DNA from: Ulota crispa
Taxonomy: Eukaryota > Streptophyta > Bryopsida > Orthotrichales > Orthotrichaceae
Assembly (NCBI GenBank): GCA_963920765.1
Contig: OY987249.1
Location: 6,926,188-6,990,187 of the forward strand
Direction: 5' to 3'
Length of the DNA stretch: 64,000 nt
Shown one piece after another: positions 22,816 to 35,102 of this stretch; position 1 is the first letter of the stretch, and every line of letters begins with the position of its first letter. The notes beneath the pieces are model-generated. The model ran no database searches, had not been told where the DNA came from, and worked only from the letters and a program-made list of their open reading frames with translations. A program made the translations under genes and the position numbers.

Positions 22816-25432
22816 TCACCCAGGTGCAAGCTGCCCCATTCTAACAGATAGCTGGTCGACACTAGGCTTCTTCGACCACCGGTTTTTCGCATCCCCACCA
22901 TCTTCATCATGTAAAACCTCCACATAATTCTCCAACGCCTCATCTCCATCCGCTTCACTGCTGTCCGCGCCTAACCCTAACTCCTGCTCTAGTTCCTGAC
23001 CTAACTCCTGGTCTGCTGCTGATGGAGTCTCGCTTAAGAACTGCTCCCAGAATATATCATTCGCACTTGACACACCTGGGCTGCCCATGTTTGATATCCC
23101 TTCCTCTCCATCAGATACAAGCCTGCCCCCATCAATATGAAACTCCATCGGCTCTCCAGAAAGATCCTCTAATTTCACTTCCCCGGAATGGTACTTACTC
23201 CCATTCTCCATACTAAGCGCACCTGATCCCAAACCTTCCGAAAGTCAGATAAAAAGAAGCATTTCTTTCAATCCAATCTCACTTGATCATGAAAGCAGCA
23301 AAAACCATCATCGTTACGAAGCACAGACATCCAAATAGCATCTGATACCAACAGACTAGTCCAAATCCAGTTGGTGCAACAAAAACCATATCTCCAACAA
23401 AATATATTATAACTCAAAAAGGCAATCGACAAATCAAGGAATTAAAGTGACAAGGCAGGGTTTCCCAGAAGACAGAACCATCCTACTTAGGGTATGTTCA
23501 CACTCAGTGTTAAGAGTGGTAGTAGCCAAGGACAATTAGATGCATTTAAACACACTTCTAGACTGCTAATATCCCTCCTAACACCAAGTGTGAACATACC
23601 CTTAGTCATACAGCAACATACCTTCTAGCCTAGGGATTCGCGCTGCCAGATGTGGAGGCATTGGCAGATCCGAATGTGAGTGTTCCATTGACCCATCCAT
23701 CACCACGGGACTGCCATATCCCTCCTCCATCCCTCCCGCGTTCATCTCAGTCAGCGTCACGCCTGACTGCCGGTTCAGTGCACCCACGTCCGGCCCCGAA
23801 GGCGCCGACCCCAGGTCCCTGAACAGCGCCTCCAGAGGCCCGCTGTCCAGCCCGGGAGCCGATGCGTCCTGCGACGAGTTGAAGAACTGCATTATCAACG
23901 ACCGAGCCGCGTTCGACTCCGCTGCCGCGCTCGACTGGAAAGCCACGATCTGGTTGTTCGCCGTCGTGTCCCCCGAGCTCATCGAATCGTCCGCGCTCAT
24001 CGAGTCTTGCTTCGGCAGCCGCCGCTTCTTTCGCACGCTCGCTGCCAGCCTCTTGCTCTCCGACTGCTGCATCAGCTGCGCCAGAAAGCTCGGGTTCTGC
24101 ATCGCTTTCGCCAGAAACGACATCATGTGCTGCTGTCGGCTCTCCGTTTTCAGCAGCCGTTGGCCCATCCCCTGAACACAAGGTTTCGCATTCCTCAGCA
24201 AGCACGTCAACAAAGACATCTCGAGTACCTTGCTCAGACCTCCACATACATAACACAATCCAGTGAGGCAATTGCCGCATGCACTATCGTAACATAAGCA
24301 ACGACTCTGCAGACCACATGAAGACAGATGCTCAATAAACAATCTGCCTCTTGTTACCACATTCTCGTACCTGCATCTCCCGGTCCGTGTTCTGCTGCTG
24401 CTGCCTCAGTCGAACCAGCTCCGCCATCAGCACGTTCTTGTCCCTCTTCAGCATCTCGATCTCCCCTTCCAGCCCGAACTTCCCCACCTCCACGCACGCC
24501 CCCATCGGCCCCTGCTCGCTCAGCAGCTGCTGGTGCTGATGCTGGTGCTGGTGCTGCGGCTGTGTCGATGGCTGCGAATGCGTCGCCGGTTTCCGCCGAT
24601 GGATGCTCCGCAGCAGATCGCGTCTCCCCCGCAAAAACCCCTCGTTCGCAAACTCCCACCGATCCGGATCCACCTTCCGGAAGCCCTGCACCCATTTCCA
24701 TCAACCGCGTGCCATCAACATCAGCCTCCAAGTCAAGAACTCTCCAATTTCCAGCACAAACTACCTCCACGCCCTCGACCTGCTCCAAGGCGCATGCCAA
24801 CTGGATACACGAAAAAAAGCATGACAACGCCCCTCCTCCCCTGCTCAAAATTCAGCACCAAAACGCCACTGCTCTCGTCGGCCATCGGCCGACTCTGCGT
24901 CCACTATCACACAGCCTAACATGTTTCACTAGCTAGGGTTTGCCACCTCCAATTCACACCCTCCGCTCTCAAAACAGGACCGTGCCACGATTCTGACACC
25001 GCCACCTCATGCCTCTACTGCGCTCTCGCTACATCGACCATGCCTCATCGTCCTCTCTCGGACCTCCACACCACCACCAGCACCCCGACTTACATAGGTG
25101 TTCAGTTGCCGCACGAAGCTCGAAAAGTTGTTGTGCTTGAAATACTTCGGCAGCAGCTCCTGGGCGAAATCCGGCGGGTTCCACACGATGAAGCTGTTGT
25201 TGCCGCTGCTCCACGACACCACCATGTCCGTCGCCGGGTCGTCCACCATGTCGTACGTCTTCGTCAGAAACGGCGGGGGCGCCGTGCTCTGCAACCCGTC
25301 CATGGGCTGCGGCGCCTGCCCGCCCACCACGCCGGACAACGTCGGCACCACATCCGAACTCATCCGGTCCTGCCCCATGCTCTCTTCCAAGGAAGGCCAA
25401 TGCGGATCCGCCTTCACCACCTGCGACACCAT
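22816..25432 (-). CDS. Heat-shock transcription factor, class A1 (copy 1)
   Basis: Activates heat-stress genes as a trimer bound to heat-shock elements; shuttles between cytosol and nucleus. Four exons on the minus strand: 25432-25094, 24685-24371, 24171-23622 and 23222-22816, giving 536 residues. The DNA-binding domain is at 53-147 ([35 protein letters not shown]), with the first intron after NTY, the site conserved in Hsf genes. The HR-A/B coiled coil is at 184-252 ([45 protein letters not shown]) with the class A-type extended spacing. The nuclear localisation signal is VRKKRRL at 264-270. The aromatic-acidic AHA activation motif is [11 protein letters not shown] leucine-containing C-terminus ([11 protein letters not shown]) fits an export signal. 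The last exon lacks four residues (QELE unit) found in copy 2. Start ATG 25432 has a good context. All junction phases agree. Confidence 0.9.
23490..23601. mobile_element. Small Tourist-like MITE in Hsf copy 1 intron 3
   Basis: A 112-bp element with inverted ends GGGTATGTTCACACT and AGTGTGAACATACCC and a perfect TTA on each side (23487-23489, 23602-23604), the target site of PIF/Harbinger (Tourist) MITEs. A relative is at 40926-41048 in the corresponding intron of copy 2 but at a different distance from the exon. Confidence 0.75.
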
Positions 25433-25509
25433 GGTTCTCCCTGCCACGGATCACTCCCGCGACCCCTCCATGCCCTCAATTCCCGACAAACCCCTCGGAA
25501 AGAAACAGA
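23608..25509 (-). repeat. Large inverted repeat, left arm (Hsf)
   Basis: Inverted copy of 38649-40550 (paired positions sum to 64158). Over 1902 bp I found no difference, including introns 1 and 2 and the untranslated bases before the ATG. Beyond 25509 similarity drops to scattered matches with a roughly 12-bp indel, and beyond 23608 it ends abruptly next to a MITE. Confidence 0.9.
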
Positions 25510-26022
25510 CGTCCCGCAGTGCCCTGCGGCAGCTGAGTCCAGTACACCAATCAATTCTCGTCAAAGAACCGACTCCCATCAAAACATTCCCGACCAAATT
25601 CTTCCTCAATCCAACATCAAATTGCTCCTGCCTGGTTTTGCACTTCAACAGCGTTCCGACACTATCATCCGGCAACAAGAGCAATTCCGTGACAACCACC
25701 AGTTCGGACACGTCGGCTGCAACCCTAGCTACACCGACACGGCAGGAAATCGGTAGAAAAGCGGATTCCGACACTCGCAACGGCCACGGGGACGTAGAGA
25801 TTGGGAGGAGATGGTGGAGAGATTGGGAGATTGGGCATGTGCGTGAAACCCTAAGGAAATGCAGAGCAATGAGTCTGTCGTCGAGAATATATCAAGGGAA
25901 CTGCAGTTTATCGAGTGTGACGGTTCTCGGGCCGCCACCTGTGCGTTGTCTATTCGGTGGGCTTTTCCGACGGGGCCGGGAGGCTCTTTATATTTATACT
26001 ACAGTATAAGGAGAACCGGTAT
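25510..26022 (-). promoter_or_regulatory. Promoter and leader of Hsf copy 1
   Basis: A GC-rich leader upstream of the ATG, with diverged similarity to the leader of copy 2 up to and including a CCCTAGCTACACCGACA patch. A TATAAATA box lies on the minus strand at 25991-25998. I saw no clear array of heat-shock elements. Confidence 0.5.
25991..25998 (-). promoter_or_regulatory. Candidate TATA box of Hsf copy 1
   Basis: TATAAATA on the minus strand (TATTTATA as written), 560 bp upstream of the start codon, at the edge where GC-rich leader changes to AT-rich intergenic DNA. A transcription start near 25965 is inferred. Confidence 0.5.
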
Positions 26023-26132
26023 TTAGAGCATCCCCACTGATGCCTGTAAATCGCTTACACACCAAAGTGCATGAAAAGTAATCTCCTTGCAGGAGTTGTT
26101 CAAGTCAATCCGTCGCATCTTGTAAATGTAGT

Positions 26133-26690
26133 GAGTCTTCAACCTACCTTCCAAGACGAAAGGCTTGTTTCCACTTGCTTGTAATAAATTGTTATGATTT
26201 TTGTTAAGAATAACAAAGTAGGTGCACTTGCAGATGTTGTTAACTTTATTTGGCAAGAATGAATAGTGTTTTTGGTACTTGTCATTCACACTACTAGCAA
26301 AGTTATCAAGTTAACTATATTGGTGTTAGTTTATTCACCATTTTCATCAATTTTACATAATATTATGGTTAATACTATCAAATCTTTGTTTTCCTTAATT
26401 ATGGACTTTTGAGTCTTCAAACCATTATCCAAGACTAAAGGCTTGCTTCCACTTACTTGTAGTAAATTGTTATGATTTTTGTTAAGAATAACAAAGTAGG
26501 TGCACTTGCAGATGTTGTTAGCTTTGTTTAGTAAGGATGAATAATACTTTTAGTACTTGTCATTCACACAACTAGCAAAGTAAACAAGTTAACGCTACTA
26601 TTGTTAATTAATTCACCATCCTCATCAACTTTACATAATATCATGGTTAGTTCTATCACATCTTTGTTTTTCTTGATTCTAGACTTTAAG
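26133..26690. repeat. Tandem duplication, two ~278-bp units
   Basis: Unit 1 (26133-26410) and unit 2 (26411 to about 26690) both begin GAGTCTTCAA and contain TTGTTAAGAATAACAAAGTA followed by GGTGCACTTGCAGATGTTGT. The copies differ at many positions. They lie directly upstream of the Hsf copy 1 promoter. Confidence 0.8.
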
Positions 26691-29600
26691 AATTTTAGCA
26701 AAGTATTATTTGTGTGGCCATAGTTTTTTACAATTTCTACATACTAAAAGCAATACTATTTACTACCACCAGCCTGGCCAACTAGGTTTGGTTCTTAATT
26801 ACTAACTTAAGTGAGGATGCCAATTAAAATCAACCATCTAATACGCACATAACACTACTCATAGAGCAAGTGGAAACAAGCCTTAAGCTCATATGAATTC
26901 CTATACATGTTTTCTCATTTTGATGTAATCTCCCTAAGCTCAAAATAAGATGATTCTTGACTAGTCCTTTGCATATTTATTAGGTGATTTAGGGGGTCGA
27001 TATTTGGAGAGAATTGACATTCAAGAGTATACAAAGCAAGTTGGAATTGCAAGATTTTAAATTCTTAGATAGAAATCACCTAGATTTTTCTAAAAAGTAA
27101 TAATAATGTATAATAGAGTTTAATTATAGGAAATGTAAAGGCCGTATTCTTGAAAAAATGTTCAAAAATAGGAAATGTTAGATTATCAGTGCTAAAACTA
27201 ATGTTTTTCTTCAAATTATAGTGAGGGTGATTGGATTCCTTGAAAATAAAAGTGGGATGAATGTGTACTATGGGAAGGGCATGTAACTAATTGCATTGGA
27301 GATGCTTTTGTGATAAGTTGCTTGATTACTATAACAAGCCTATTAATTTGACCAAGCATGCACTAAGCAAAAATTTCTGAATTTGTTAGTTAACAAAACC
27401 CATAGAAAAAGATGCATTCAAATTAAGAAGAGAAATATTTGCTGGAGGTCTCTATTACAAGGTTTCAAAAATGGTTGAAGACTTTGTCTGTCAAGTTATC
27501 ATGATAAATCAAGGTCTCCTCATGCAAACCAGCAAGTCTTTTCATGAGAGTTCAAAGAATTTTGTACACCTAACAAATTGTAGAAAAGTTTAAGCATGAG
27601 TTTTTTAATTTGAAAAAATAGGACACCACTATGAAATATCAAGTTTTTTCTCTCAGGGTTTTTAGAGAAAATGCAAAAGTATTAAATTTTGAAACCCCAA
27701 GTTGGGTGGATATTGACTTACCCAATTCCTCCCAAAGGTCCATATGGTATTGTGAATTTTGACTTGGTAGGTAAATAATGTGCCAATGGGAATTGATTTT
27801 GAGCACCTCTCTCTAAAAATTTGACATTTTTAAGGGGATATTAATAAAACAATTGAAGAACTTTAAGAATACCTAAACTGTTTCATACGAGTCACATGTG
27901 GCATTGTAAAGTAATTGCATTCATCTTATTGACTTTGGAGGACATGTAGAAATTGTTATTGGTTTTTTGGTTGTTAAAACTGGCATGCATGTGATAACTT
28001 CAATTAGTTAAATGTTTGTGTTAACAACCAAAACTTGTCTTCAAGTCACATTGTTTTTGTGAGATGGTTGATAAATTATAATTTGGATAGAAAAAATAGG
28101 AATGTCTGGCAATGACGTCACACAATCTTGTATACATATGCTCAATTCTTGCACATTGACTTTTGCTTGTCTTTCTAACAATTGTGTGCCAACATCTAGG
28201 CTTGTACCTCCATAAAACTAAATTTTCTCTTTACTTTCAAAGAATCTATTATTTTTTGCAACAGTGCTCCTCACTTGCTAAGCCACCTCCTAGAATGTCT
28301 CTTCTTGCTTCACACTCATTTTTTTTTGTTCACTTCATCTTGTTTAATTTCTTATCTCTTCCTAATAGTACAAATCTATTGTTGATAATTTTACTCTAGC
28401 TATGCGCTTTCTAAAAACAACCACCTCATTTAGAGAATGTGTGTTCACAACATTTTAAGCACATTTCATTGTTATGTATTTTATATTGATATTAAATAAT
28501 AAAAAGTGATTTAGTTCAACTAGGAATTTTTGCCTTCCAACAATGTAGGTGATGTGAGGGCTGATGTATATAGAATTGAAGACTTCAATTCTTACTTTTA
28601 TTTTGGTTTCATTTCAACATCTTTCTTTATATGTTAAAAGACCAGTAATGAATAACCGTTATTGAAAAAAGGTTTTGAACAGAAAATGTTAGTTTTTGGA
28701 TTGAAACACACTAGTACTTTTTGAATTGTAGAACATTTCAAGAAAAAACTCAAAAGATTTGTGCTTGAAAAATATTAGGATATCAATATGGTACCTAGCA
28801 ACATATAGATGAATGAAAACAATCAAATTTTTGTATGCATGGAACCCATGTAAATCCATTCATTTTTTTAAAGTCAAATTTTAGGCCCTACGTGATTAAG
28901 CCTCAAGTAAAGCCACTGCTGCATGACAAATAAACAATGACACTGTGGTCTTTCTTATTAGCCTAGCATTTTTGTCTTCATTATCGGAATTGTTTCATTG
29001 GATTTGAGTAAAGAGAAAATGTAAGGTTTTTAAGCTTGATGAATTTCTTAGCTTAATTTGCTTTTCTCTCTCGCATTTTTGGTAAATTTTATTTTTAATT
29101 TTGTACAATGGTTTCAATGTCAATTCCTTGTTGTTTCATCATTTTCTCACGGACTAAAACCCAAATTTGCACATTTTTGCACCTCAGTAGGTGTGCAAAA
29201 CTTTTTGGTCTTTCACATGAAAAAGTACAATTTTGTGTAAAAGTACTTCCAAGTTTTCCTACGAATACGCTTCAAGAAATCTTTTCTTTTCTAAATCTCC
29301 AATACACCTAATACTTAGTAGAAGAATTAATTTTGCCTTTGCCAATAAAAAACCACCTATCATTTCTACTTTGTATGATGTCAAACCAAGACCTCAGCCA
29401 ATTAAGTATGAATGACGCATAAAAAGATTTCTCCTTCTTTTGTATTCGCATCATCGTACTGTAGCAACAAATCCTAAAACTTGAGCTCCTTAGACATGGA
29501 TTTGATGAATTTTCAATCCCTTTTCAATGCCTGTCAAAATTAAATACCAATTCACATCTGAGACATGCTAAAAAAATGCTAAAAACATTAAAATGATAAG

Positions 29601-29842
29601 AATTATTAAAGGATTACATGTATACATATACACAAATACTCAAGTATAGTTGTGCATTTATCACCATATTTGTTGAACTGGGAAAAAGGGAGGTACCATT
29701 TTTTACTCCACCTTAAACTTAAAAAATTACCTTAGACCAGATTTGAAGGTATCAAATTCAGTTTGAGCCACTAAGATTTTTTCCCTCCAAAATTTCTCCT
29801 CTCAGGTGAGGGCACAAGTACCCAAAAAAATGCTGTGAGCTT
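26691..29842. other. AT-rich intergenic, nothing recognised
   Basis: About 3.1 kb. Open frames are short and lack domains. No transposon ends were identified. Confidence 0.4.
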
Positions 29843-29866
29843 GGTTTTAGGTGATCACCTAAAACC
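29843..29866. repeat. Perfect 24-bp palindrome
   Basis: GGTTTTAGGTGA followed directly by its exact inverse. This could be the fused ends of an excised or rearranged element, or chance. No context supports a regulatory role. Confidence 0.5.
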
Positions 29867-31625
29867 TTCAGAAGTCCCAAAATGTACTCTTTTTTCCAAT
29901 TTAACTAATATGGTGTTATTTATACATATTTGTGTTTATTAACAAAATTACAAACAAAAATCTGAAACAACATTGAAAACAAATGGAACCGATTCTTAGA
30001 AAGGGTGCATTGCTTTATGGTAATGAAAGTGCGCTCATGTTAGCACTACTGTGATGTGTTTTGCTATAATGGAAACTTGTCTTGTAGCAATTTGCTAGTG
30101 GAGTATTAATGTTTGTAGTAACAATGTTTCAATGAATTTTTAGCAATCCAAAACACAATGCTAGCATTCAAACACCATATTTGACTATTTTCAGTTGTTT
30201 CGTGTTTCTTGTTATTATGAACGTGTTGCAATGAGATTTTGCTTGGCGTGACCACATTGTTATTGGAATGTTAAAGATGTTGCTATCAATGTTGGAGTTG
30301 AACTACCAACACTTTTTCAATGTGGCCAAACCTTAACAGGCCTTTGCTTTGTTGACTCTAAACTGCAAGGAAGTAGGCTTTGCATCAAGAGAAGTTACCT
30401 TGAGGATATTTAATCTTAGGGCATTTGCATTGTGAGTTCACAAAAATTCACTCCATCCAGTTATAATGTGACATGTACAAAGGAAGCTTTGTCACTTCCT
30501 CACCTTGTCCGTATTAAAGTGAGAGTCAACAAAACTAAAAATTTCCACTTTATGGTTGAGGATGTCACCTTCCTCCATGTATGCAGATTCAAACTTTGCT
30601 TAATCATAGTAGAAGCATCTTGGAAACAAGTGAAAAAGAACTAAAAAAATGTATGAGTTGTTAATGAGAATTTCAAAAAAAATTGAGCTCAATCAAATTC
30701 TATAATTTCTTATAACTTCTTCATCCCAAGGATGCTATCTTGCAATGAGAACTAGGTTGGAACAAGACAAATTAGGGCATCCTTCCATGTTGCATTGATG
30801 ATTGGAAAAGGTGCTAAATGATAAAGTTTGCCCAATTGATGCTCATAGAATTGACTTTAGCATCAAGTATGTTTAGTGACCCAATGTATTGGTTAATTTT
30901 GAGTTTCAGTTTGCTAATTTTTTGTTTTTACTAATCATTAATTAGGGCCTAGTCCTATTTTTACAAAACCACCCGCATCGCTCACAAGGAAGGACACCCT
31001 AAGTACTTGGAAATACGGTGTGGAAGAATAAAAAATGCAAGTCAAAATGACCCTATTCTAGACTAATGTGGGTTAATTTATTGAGACACATGCAATGTGG
31101 ATGCTCACTCAATAACAAGTCACTATTTTATAGACAAAGCCATTAAAGTAGACATACCCATTGTCAAACACCTCCCAATGCCGCACTCTACATTTGAGGT
31201 GTTCTTCACACACTCTTGAACCCAAAATGGAGCAATGAATGCCACTTGCAGAAGCAAGACCTGCCACAAGTCAGCTTAGGAGTTAGTTTGGGAGGGTTGG
31301 AATTGCTACCGTCAAGTACATGTATAGGAACACATCCAAGTAGTTTCAAGGTTATCTACACTTGTTTTTAGGGTCCTATGAGCTGTAACTTTGCCCTATG
31401 ATATAAAATATTCTACAATCCTTTTCTCCACAAAAATGATGTTCCATGATAGCTTGTTGAAAGGCTAGTCCTACAGATGTTTTTCAAGAAATTTCCTAAA
31501 CCTTATGGTACTCCATTTGACCCTTAAATGGTTAGGTATGGGTATACCTACCTTAGTAGCACAGCTGCTTGTTGCCATTACAAAGATCTCCATTCAATAA
31601 GGGGCTCAATATCTTAAATAAACAA
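29867..31625. other. AT-rich intergenic, nothing recognised
   Basis: About 1.75 kb with no supported gene or repeat. Confidence 0.4.
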
Positions 31626-32210
31626 TAGGGAGTTTCAGATATGTTGTTTAGATGCAATTTTGTTCACATGAATGAAATTGGTGAACAAGTTAGTCAAGCC
31701 ACTGTTCATGTTCTCGCGATCACCCATTCAAATATCCGAATTGTAGTGAACAACTCACCACCCTTTCAACTCTGCCCACAATCACTAATTCCGTACGGAT
31801 CCCTTGAACTCCACTATCATTGCTTTTAATCTAGAACCCTTAGTCTCCACAATTGTCCGCTTCTAATCAAGATCTCTTCAGCTCCACCATTGTCGCTTCT
31901 TGCACATTGCAATTCCTTGAATGACCTTGACCTGACAATCAACTCTGCATCCAAATTGTCTAGAGGTGCGGAGCGAGAGCCAAAGGCCCGAAGCAAGAGC
32001 TTAGAGGCGGGCATCAACACAAACAGGCACGGTGCGGGTGCGGACACAAGCGCCAAAGCTAGAGCAACAAGAACACAATTGGAGCTAGCGGGATGGGCAA
32101 GGAGAGAGAGGCTTCACGTTGTTCACTTTCATGACTTCACTTTCACCATGAACAAAAACTCGTTCACGACCATTTGTTCACCATTTTTTTGAGATATCTA
32201 AAACCCCCTA
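31626..32210. mobile_element. GGGGGTTTCA element, diverged copy
   Basis: The left end (ATAGGGAGTTTCAG) and right end (AAAACCCCCTAA) are the degenerate inverted ends of the family. The order of internal blocks matches 32374-32847: a GAAATTGGTGAACAA segment, CACCCATTCAAATATCC, a TCCCTTGA segment, then a purine-rich middle and GTTCACGACCA near the right end. The Arg-rich frames in the purine-rich part follow from base composition and are not a gene. Confidence 0.6.
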
Positions 32211-32373
32211 ATGAACAAATGGTCGTGAACAAGTTTTTGTTCATCGGTGAATATGCTATCACAACCTCAAGTGGTCGTCATGGCTTGTTCTTGGAGCAAG
32301 TTGGCTGAATTATTCACCAATTTCATTGACGTGAACGAAATTGATGGTGAATGGCATATTTGAAACCCCCTAA
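32211..32373. mobile_element. Short GGGGGTTTCA-family fragment
   Basis: It sits between two relatives and ends GAAACCCCCTAA at the centre of a palindrome. Its right half is the mirror image of the start of the next element. It contains GTCGTGAACAAG and several other GTGAA motifs. Confidence 0.5.
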
Positions 32374-32434
32374 TTAGGGGGTTTCAATTATGCCATTCAT
32401 CACCAATTTCGTTCACGTCAATGAAATTGGTGAA
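32313..32434. repeat. Near-perfect 122-bp palindrome
   Basis: Two 61-bp arms meet exactly at 32373/32374 in CCTAATTAGG, with one mismatched pair noted. It is formed by two element ends abutting head to head. Outer ends are TTCACCAATTTCATTGACGT and the inverse. Confidence 0.85.
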
Positions 32435-32847
32435 CAACTTAGTGAAGCCACCGTTCATGTCCTCTTGTTCACCCATTCAAATATCCATATTTTAATGAAC
32501 TATAGACCACCCCTTCAACTTTGCCTAGAATCACTAATCTTGTAAGCTAATTCGGATCCCTTGAGCTCCACCATTGCAGCTTCTAATTCAAGTCCCCTCA
32601 GCATGAACCTTCAAGTACTTGTAACTTGGCAGCGTAGAGTTAGAGCAAGAGGCTGGAAGCAAGAACAAGAGCTAGAGGTGGGGGAGCAACAAGGACGGGT
32701 GCGGGAACGGAGATCGGAACAAGAGCAAGAGGGAGAGGCTCCACGCCTTCAAGTGGTTCACTTTGATGACTTCATGTTCACCTGTGAACAAAAACTTGTT
32801 CACGACCACTTGTTCACCGTTTTCTTGAGATATATGAAACCCCCTAA
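32374..32847. mobile_element. GGGGGTTTCA element with GTGAAC-rich subterminal regions
   Basis: The left end TTAGGGGGTTTCA and right end TGAAACCCCCTAA are inverted. Both subterminal regions are crowded with GTGAAC or GTTCAC motifs, as expected for transposase-binding sites in hAT or CACTA-like elements. The middle is purine-rich and shared with 31626-32210. Superfamily not determined. Confidence 0.6.
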
Positions 32848-34458
32848 TCTCTTATGCATAAGTTTCAGTGACCTTGGCTTGGTCCTCAAGGCAAAGACAA
32901 CTTAAACTAGGCAACCATTCTGATTGGACGAGAACTTCAAAAGCAGCGCCAAAAAGCAAGCGCCACGTCACCACTGTGACGTCAAAAGTACTGCCTAGTC
33001 ACCAATTACAAAAAGCGGCACTCATGCCCGCGGGCAGCTGTATATGAAAAAGTTTTGAGCCATTTACAGCTCTAGTTTGGTGCGGTGCTTTGGTGACATT
33101 TATCATCTATTGAAGGGCGATGAAATGATAGTACGATTCACCAGTTTAAAGTTCAATGCATTGGTATGTCCCATCGAACTACTGGTCAGTGTCCCAATAG
33201 AACCGGCATTCAGTCATTTAGTGTATTGTTAGCCCAGTTGAAATTGCAAAAAATATATTTGAAATTGAAAATCACCTTATACAAATGCTGATCAAATTAT
33301 TTAAAATGAAATTCATCATGATATTACAATTTAGATATAGTAACTTTACAAAAAATAATTGATGCATGCTCGTGAAAATTTGGTTGAATTGGAAAATGCT
33401 AGACGTTAAAATTTCTCAATAAACTTTGTTATTGATAGTTTTCAATACTAGAATTTCACAGTGATAGTAGTAAAGAGCATATGTTAGCATTCTAAATGTG
33501 GTCAAATTTAGTACAAGCTTATACCAATTTCTTTTCTAGTTGGAGAAACATGTGACTTTTCTAGTTGGAGAAACATGTGAATACCACAATGTTGGAATTT
33601 GTTTGTTTAACATGTTTAGCAAGGTTTTCGCTCACTTGAGAGAATCACAAAGCGAATGTTTGGGACCATTGGTGTTGCTAGACCTAAAAGCTTCCAAACA
33701 TGCTTATCAGATTGGTTACTAATATTTATGGCTAAAAATAAAATAAAATAAAATAAACAGTGGTTTGAGAAACAGGCGAGAATGAAGTGTACGAGAACCA
33801 ACATGTAAGCTAGTATGCTTGAATGCGATCCTTGTCACTTAAAGCGTCCCATAAGTTGTTAGGAATGGTAATGTAGTGGTCCTTGAATAGACCCCTTCAA
33901 GTCATAAAAGAAAATGTGCATTCTATTGCAGGAGCCAATCATACTTCTTGCATTCACCTCATCTTTACATAAGCTGCAAGGGAACTGTTTATGGGAGACC
34001 TAAAGTCACAAATAGGTTTCTACTACAAAAACTTTGAAAATTTGTCAACAATTCAATATTGCTTCAAAAAACATGAAAAAATTGAGTTAGATTTAGCATC
34101 TATTTCTCTTTGATTGAAAATTAGACAAAAAATCTTCTTGTCTTAAAAAAGCCCATGAAAAATTAGACTAACTCTTAAAGCAATGGTTTTAGAGCATACT
34201 ACTTTACTTTCTTTCAAGAAATTCTCATGTTCCTTCTTCCAAAAAAAATCATATTCCTTCCTCCCAAGTCCTCATGTTACAACAAGACCATTTGACCCCG
34301 CATTATAATGGTGTTTAGATAAGGTCAGCTTTTGTCAAAGAAAGGTTTGGATAGTGTCAAGGTCCGCACTCTTTTTTTTATATTGTAGGTTAGTTGAATG
34401 GAGGTTTCTTTGAATTAAATGCTTGAATATGATCAATAGTTTTTCCTCTCCCATAACA
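32848..34458. other. Intergenic, nothing recognised
   Basis: Contains a short direct duplication around 33535-33585 (CTAGTTGGAGAAACATGTGA, twice) and an AAAAT microsatellite near 33735-33757. No gene supported. Confidence 0.4.
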
Positions 34459-34462
34459 TTAA

Positions 34463-35102
34463 CCCCTCACTGCCCAAAGGGACCAAAACTCCACTTTGCA
34501 TTTAGTTTGGAATTTTTTGACTTTTCCTAAAGATTAATTTTAGTAGTCATTTTTCTCAATTATTCTTATTGAAGTTTTGTTTTAGTATCAAAAATCCAAT
34601 TTTGAAAATGAATGATTATGATTTGTCTATTCAAGATATTGTGCAAGGGTGTCCATTGCAAATCTTCACTTTCTAGTGTTGAAAGCTCTTGGAATTGACC
34701 CTCAAGTATATTAGAACTTGGAGAAATAATTATATTAGAAACTTAATTTGAAAAGTTGTAGAGTAGATTTTAAGAGGCTGTAAATTGATTATGGTTACAC
34801 ATGTTGTACTTTACATACTGATTTTTTTTATCCTTGTTTTTAAATTTGAGATGTGAAAAGAGGATTGAAAAACTTTAAATCAGTTTCACAGTTTTAACAC
34901 CCACATGATCAAATGTTATAATCTTTCAATCCATAAGTGATATTGCTGGGTTATCTTTTCCTATGTGATCTTTAACATATCTAGTTTGAATTTGTGTAAA
35001 TACAGTTTAAAAAAAAACAATACAACTTATCAAAATGTTGCCATTCTGTTCATCCAAAAGCAAATTCGGAGATACTCAGGAACGTTCGTGGGCAATGAGG
35101 GG
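34463..35102. mobile_element. TTAA-flanked non-autonomous element
   Basis: Perfect TTAA at 34459-34462 and 35103-35106. The ends are CCCCTCACTGCCCAAAGG and GGGCAATGAGGGG. The 640-bp interior is an inverted relative of 17322-18263 and also resembles 47850-48609. Confidence 0.65.

Noticed and set aside
23747-24280. A 177-codon frame on the Hsf strand
   Set aside because: It is an alternative frame of exon 3. The frame with the HR-A/B heptads and nuclear signal is clearly the real one.
24328-24936. A 202-codon plus-strand frame, and its mirror at 39222-39830
   Set aside because: It lies antisense to Hsf exon 2 and intron 1. Its Pro/Ser/Ala-rich make-up is the shadow of GC-rich coding sequence.
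25098-26009. A 303-codon plus-strand frame over the Hsf copy 1 start and leader
   Set aside because: Antisense to exon 1, no domain, and the mirrored frame in copy 2 breaks at the end of the identical core.
29843-29866. 24-bp palindrome as a transcription-factor operator
   Set aside because: No promoter or gene nearby; a transposon scar or chance is as likely.
31890-32905. Arg/Glu-rich frames of 100-114 codons
   Set aside because: They coincide with the purine-rich middles of GGGGGTTTCA elements and are not alike at protein level beyond base composition.
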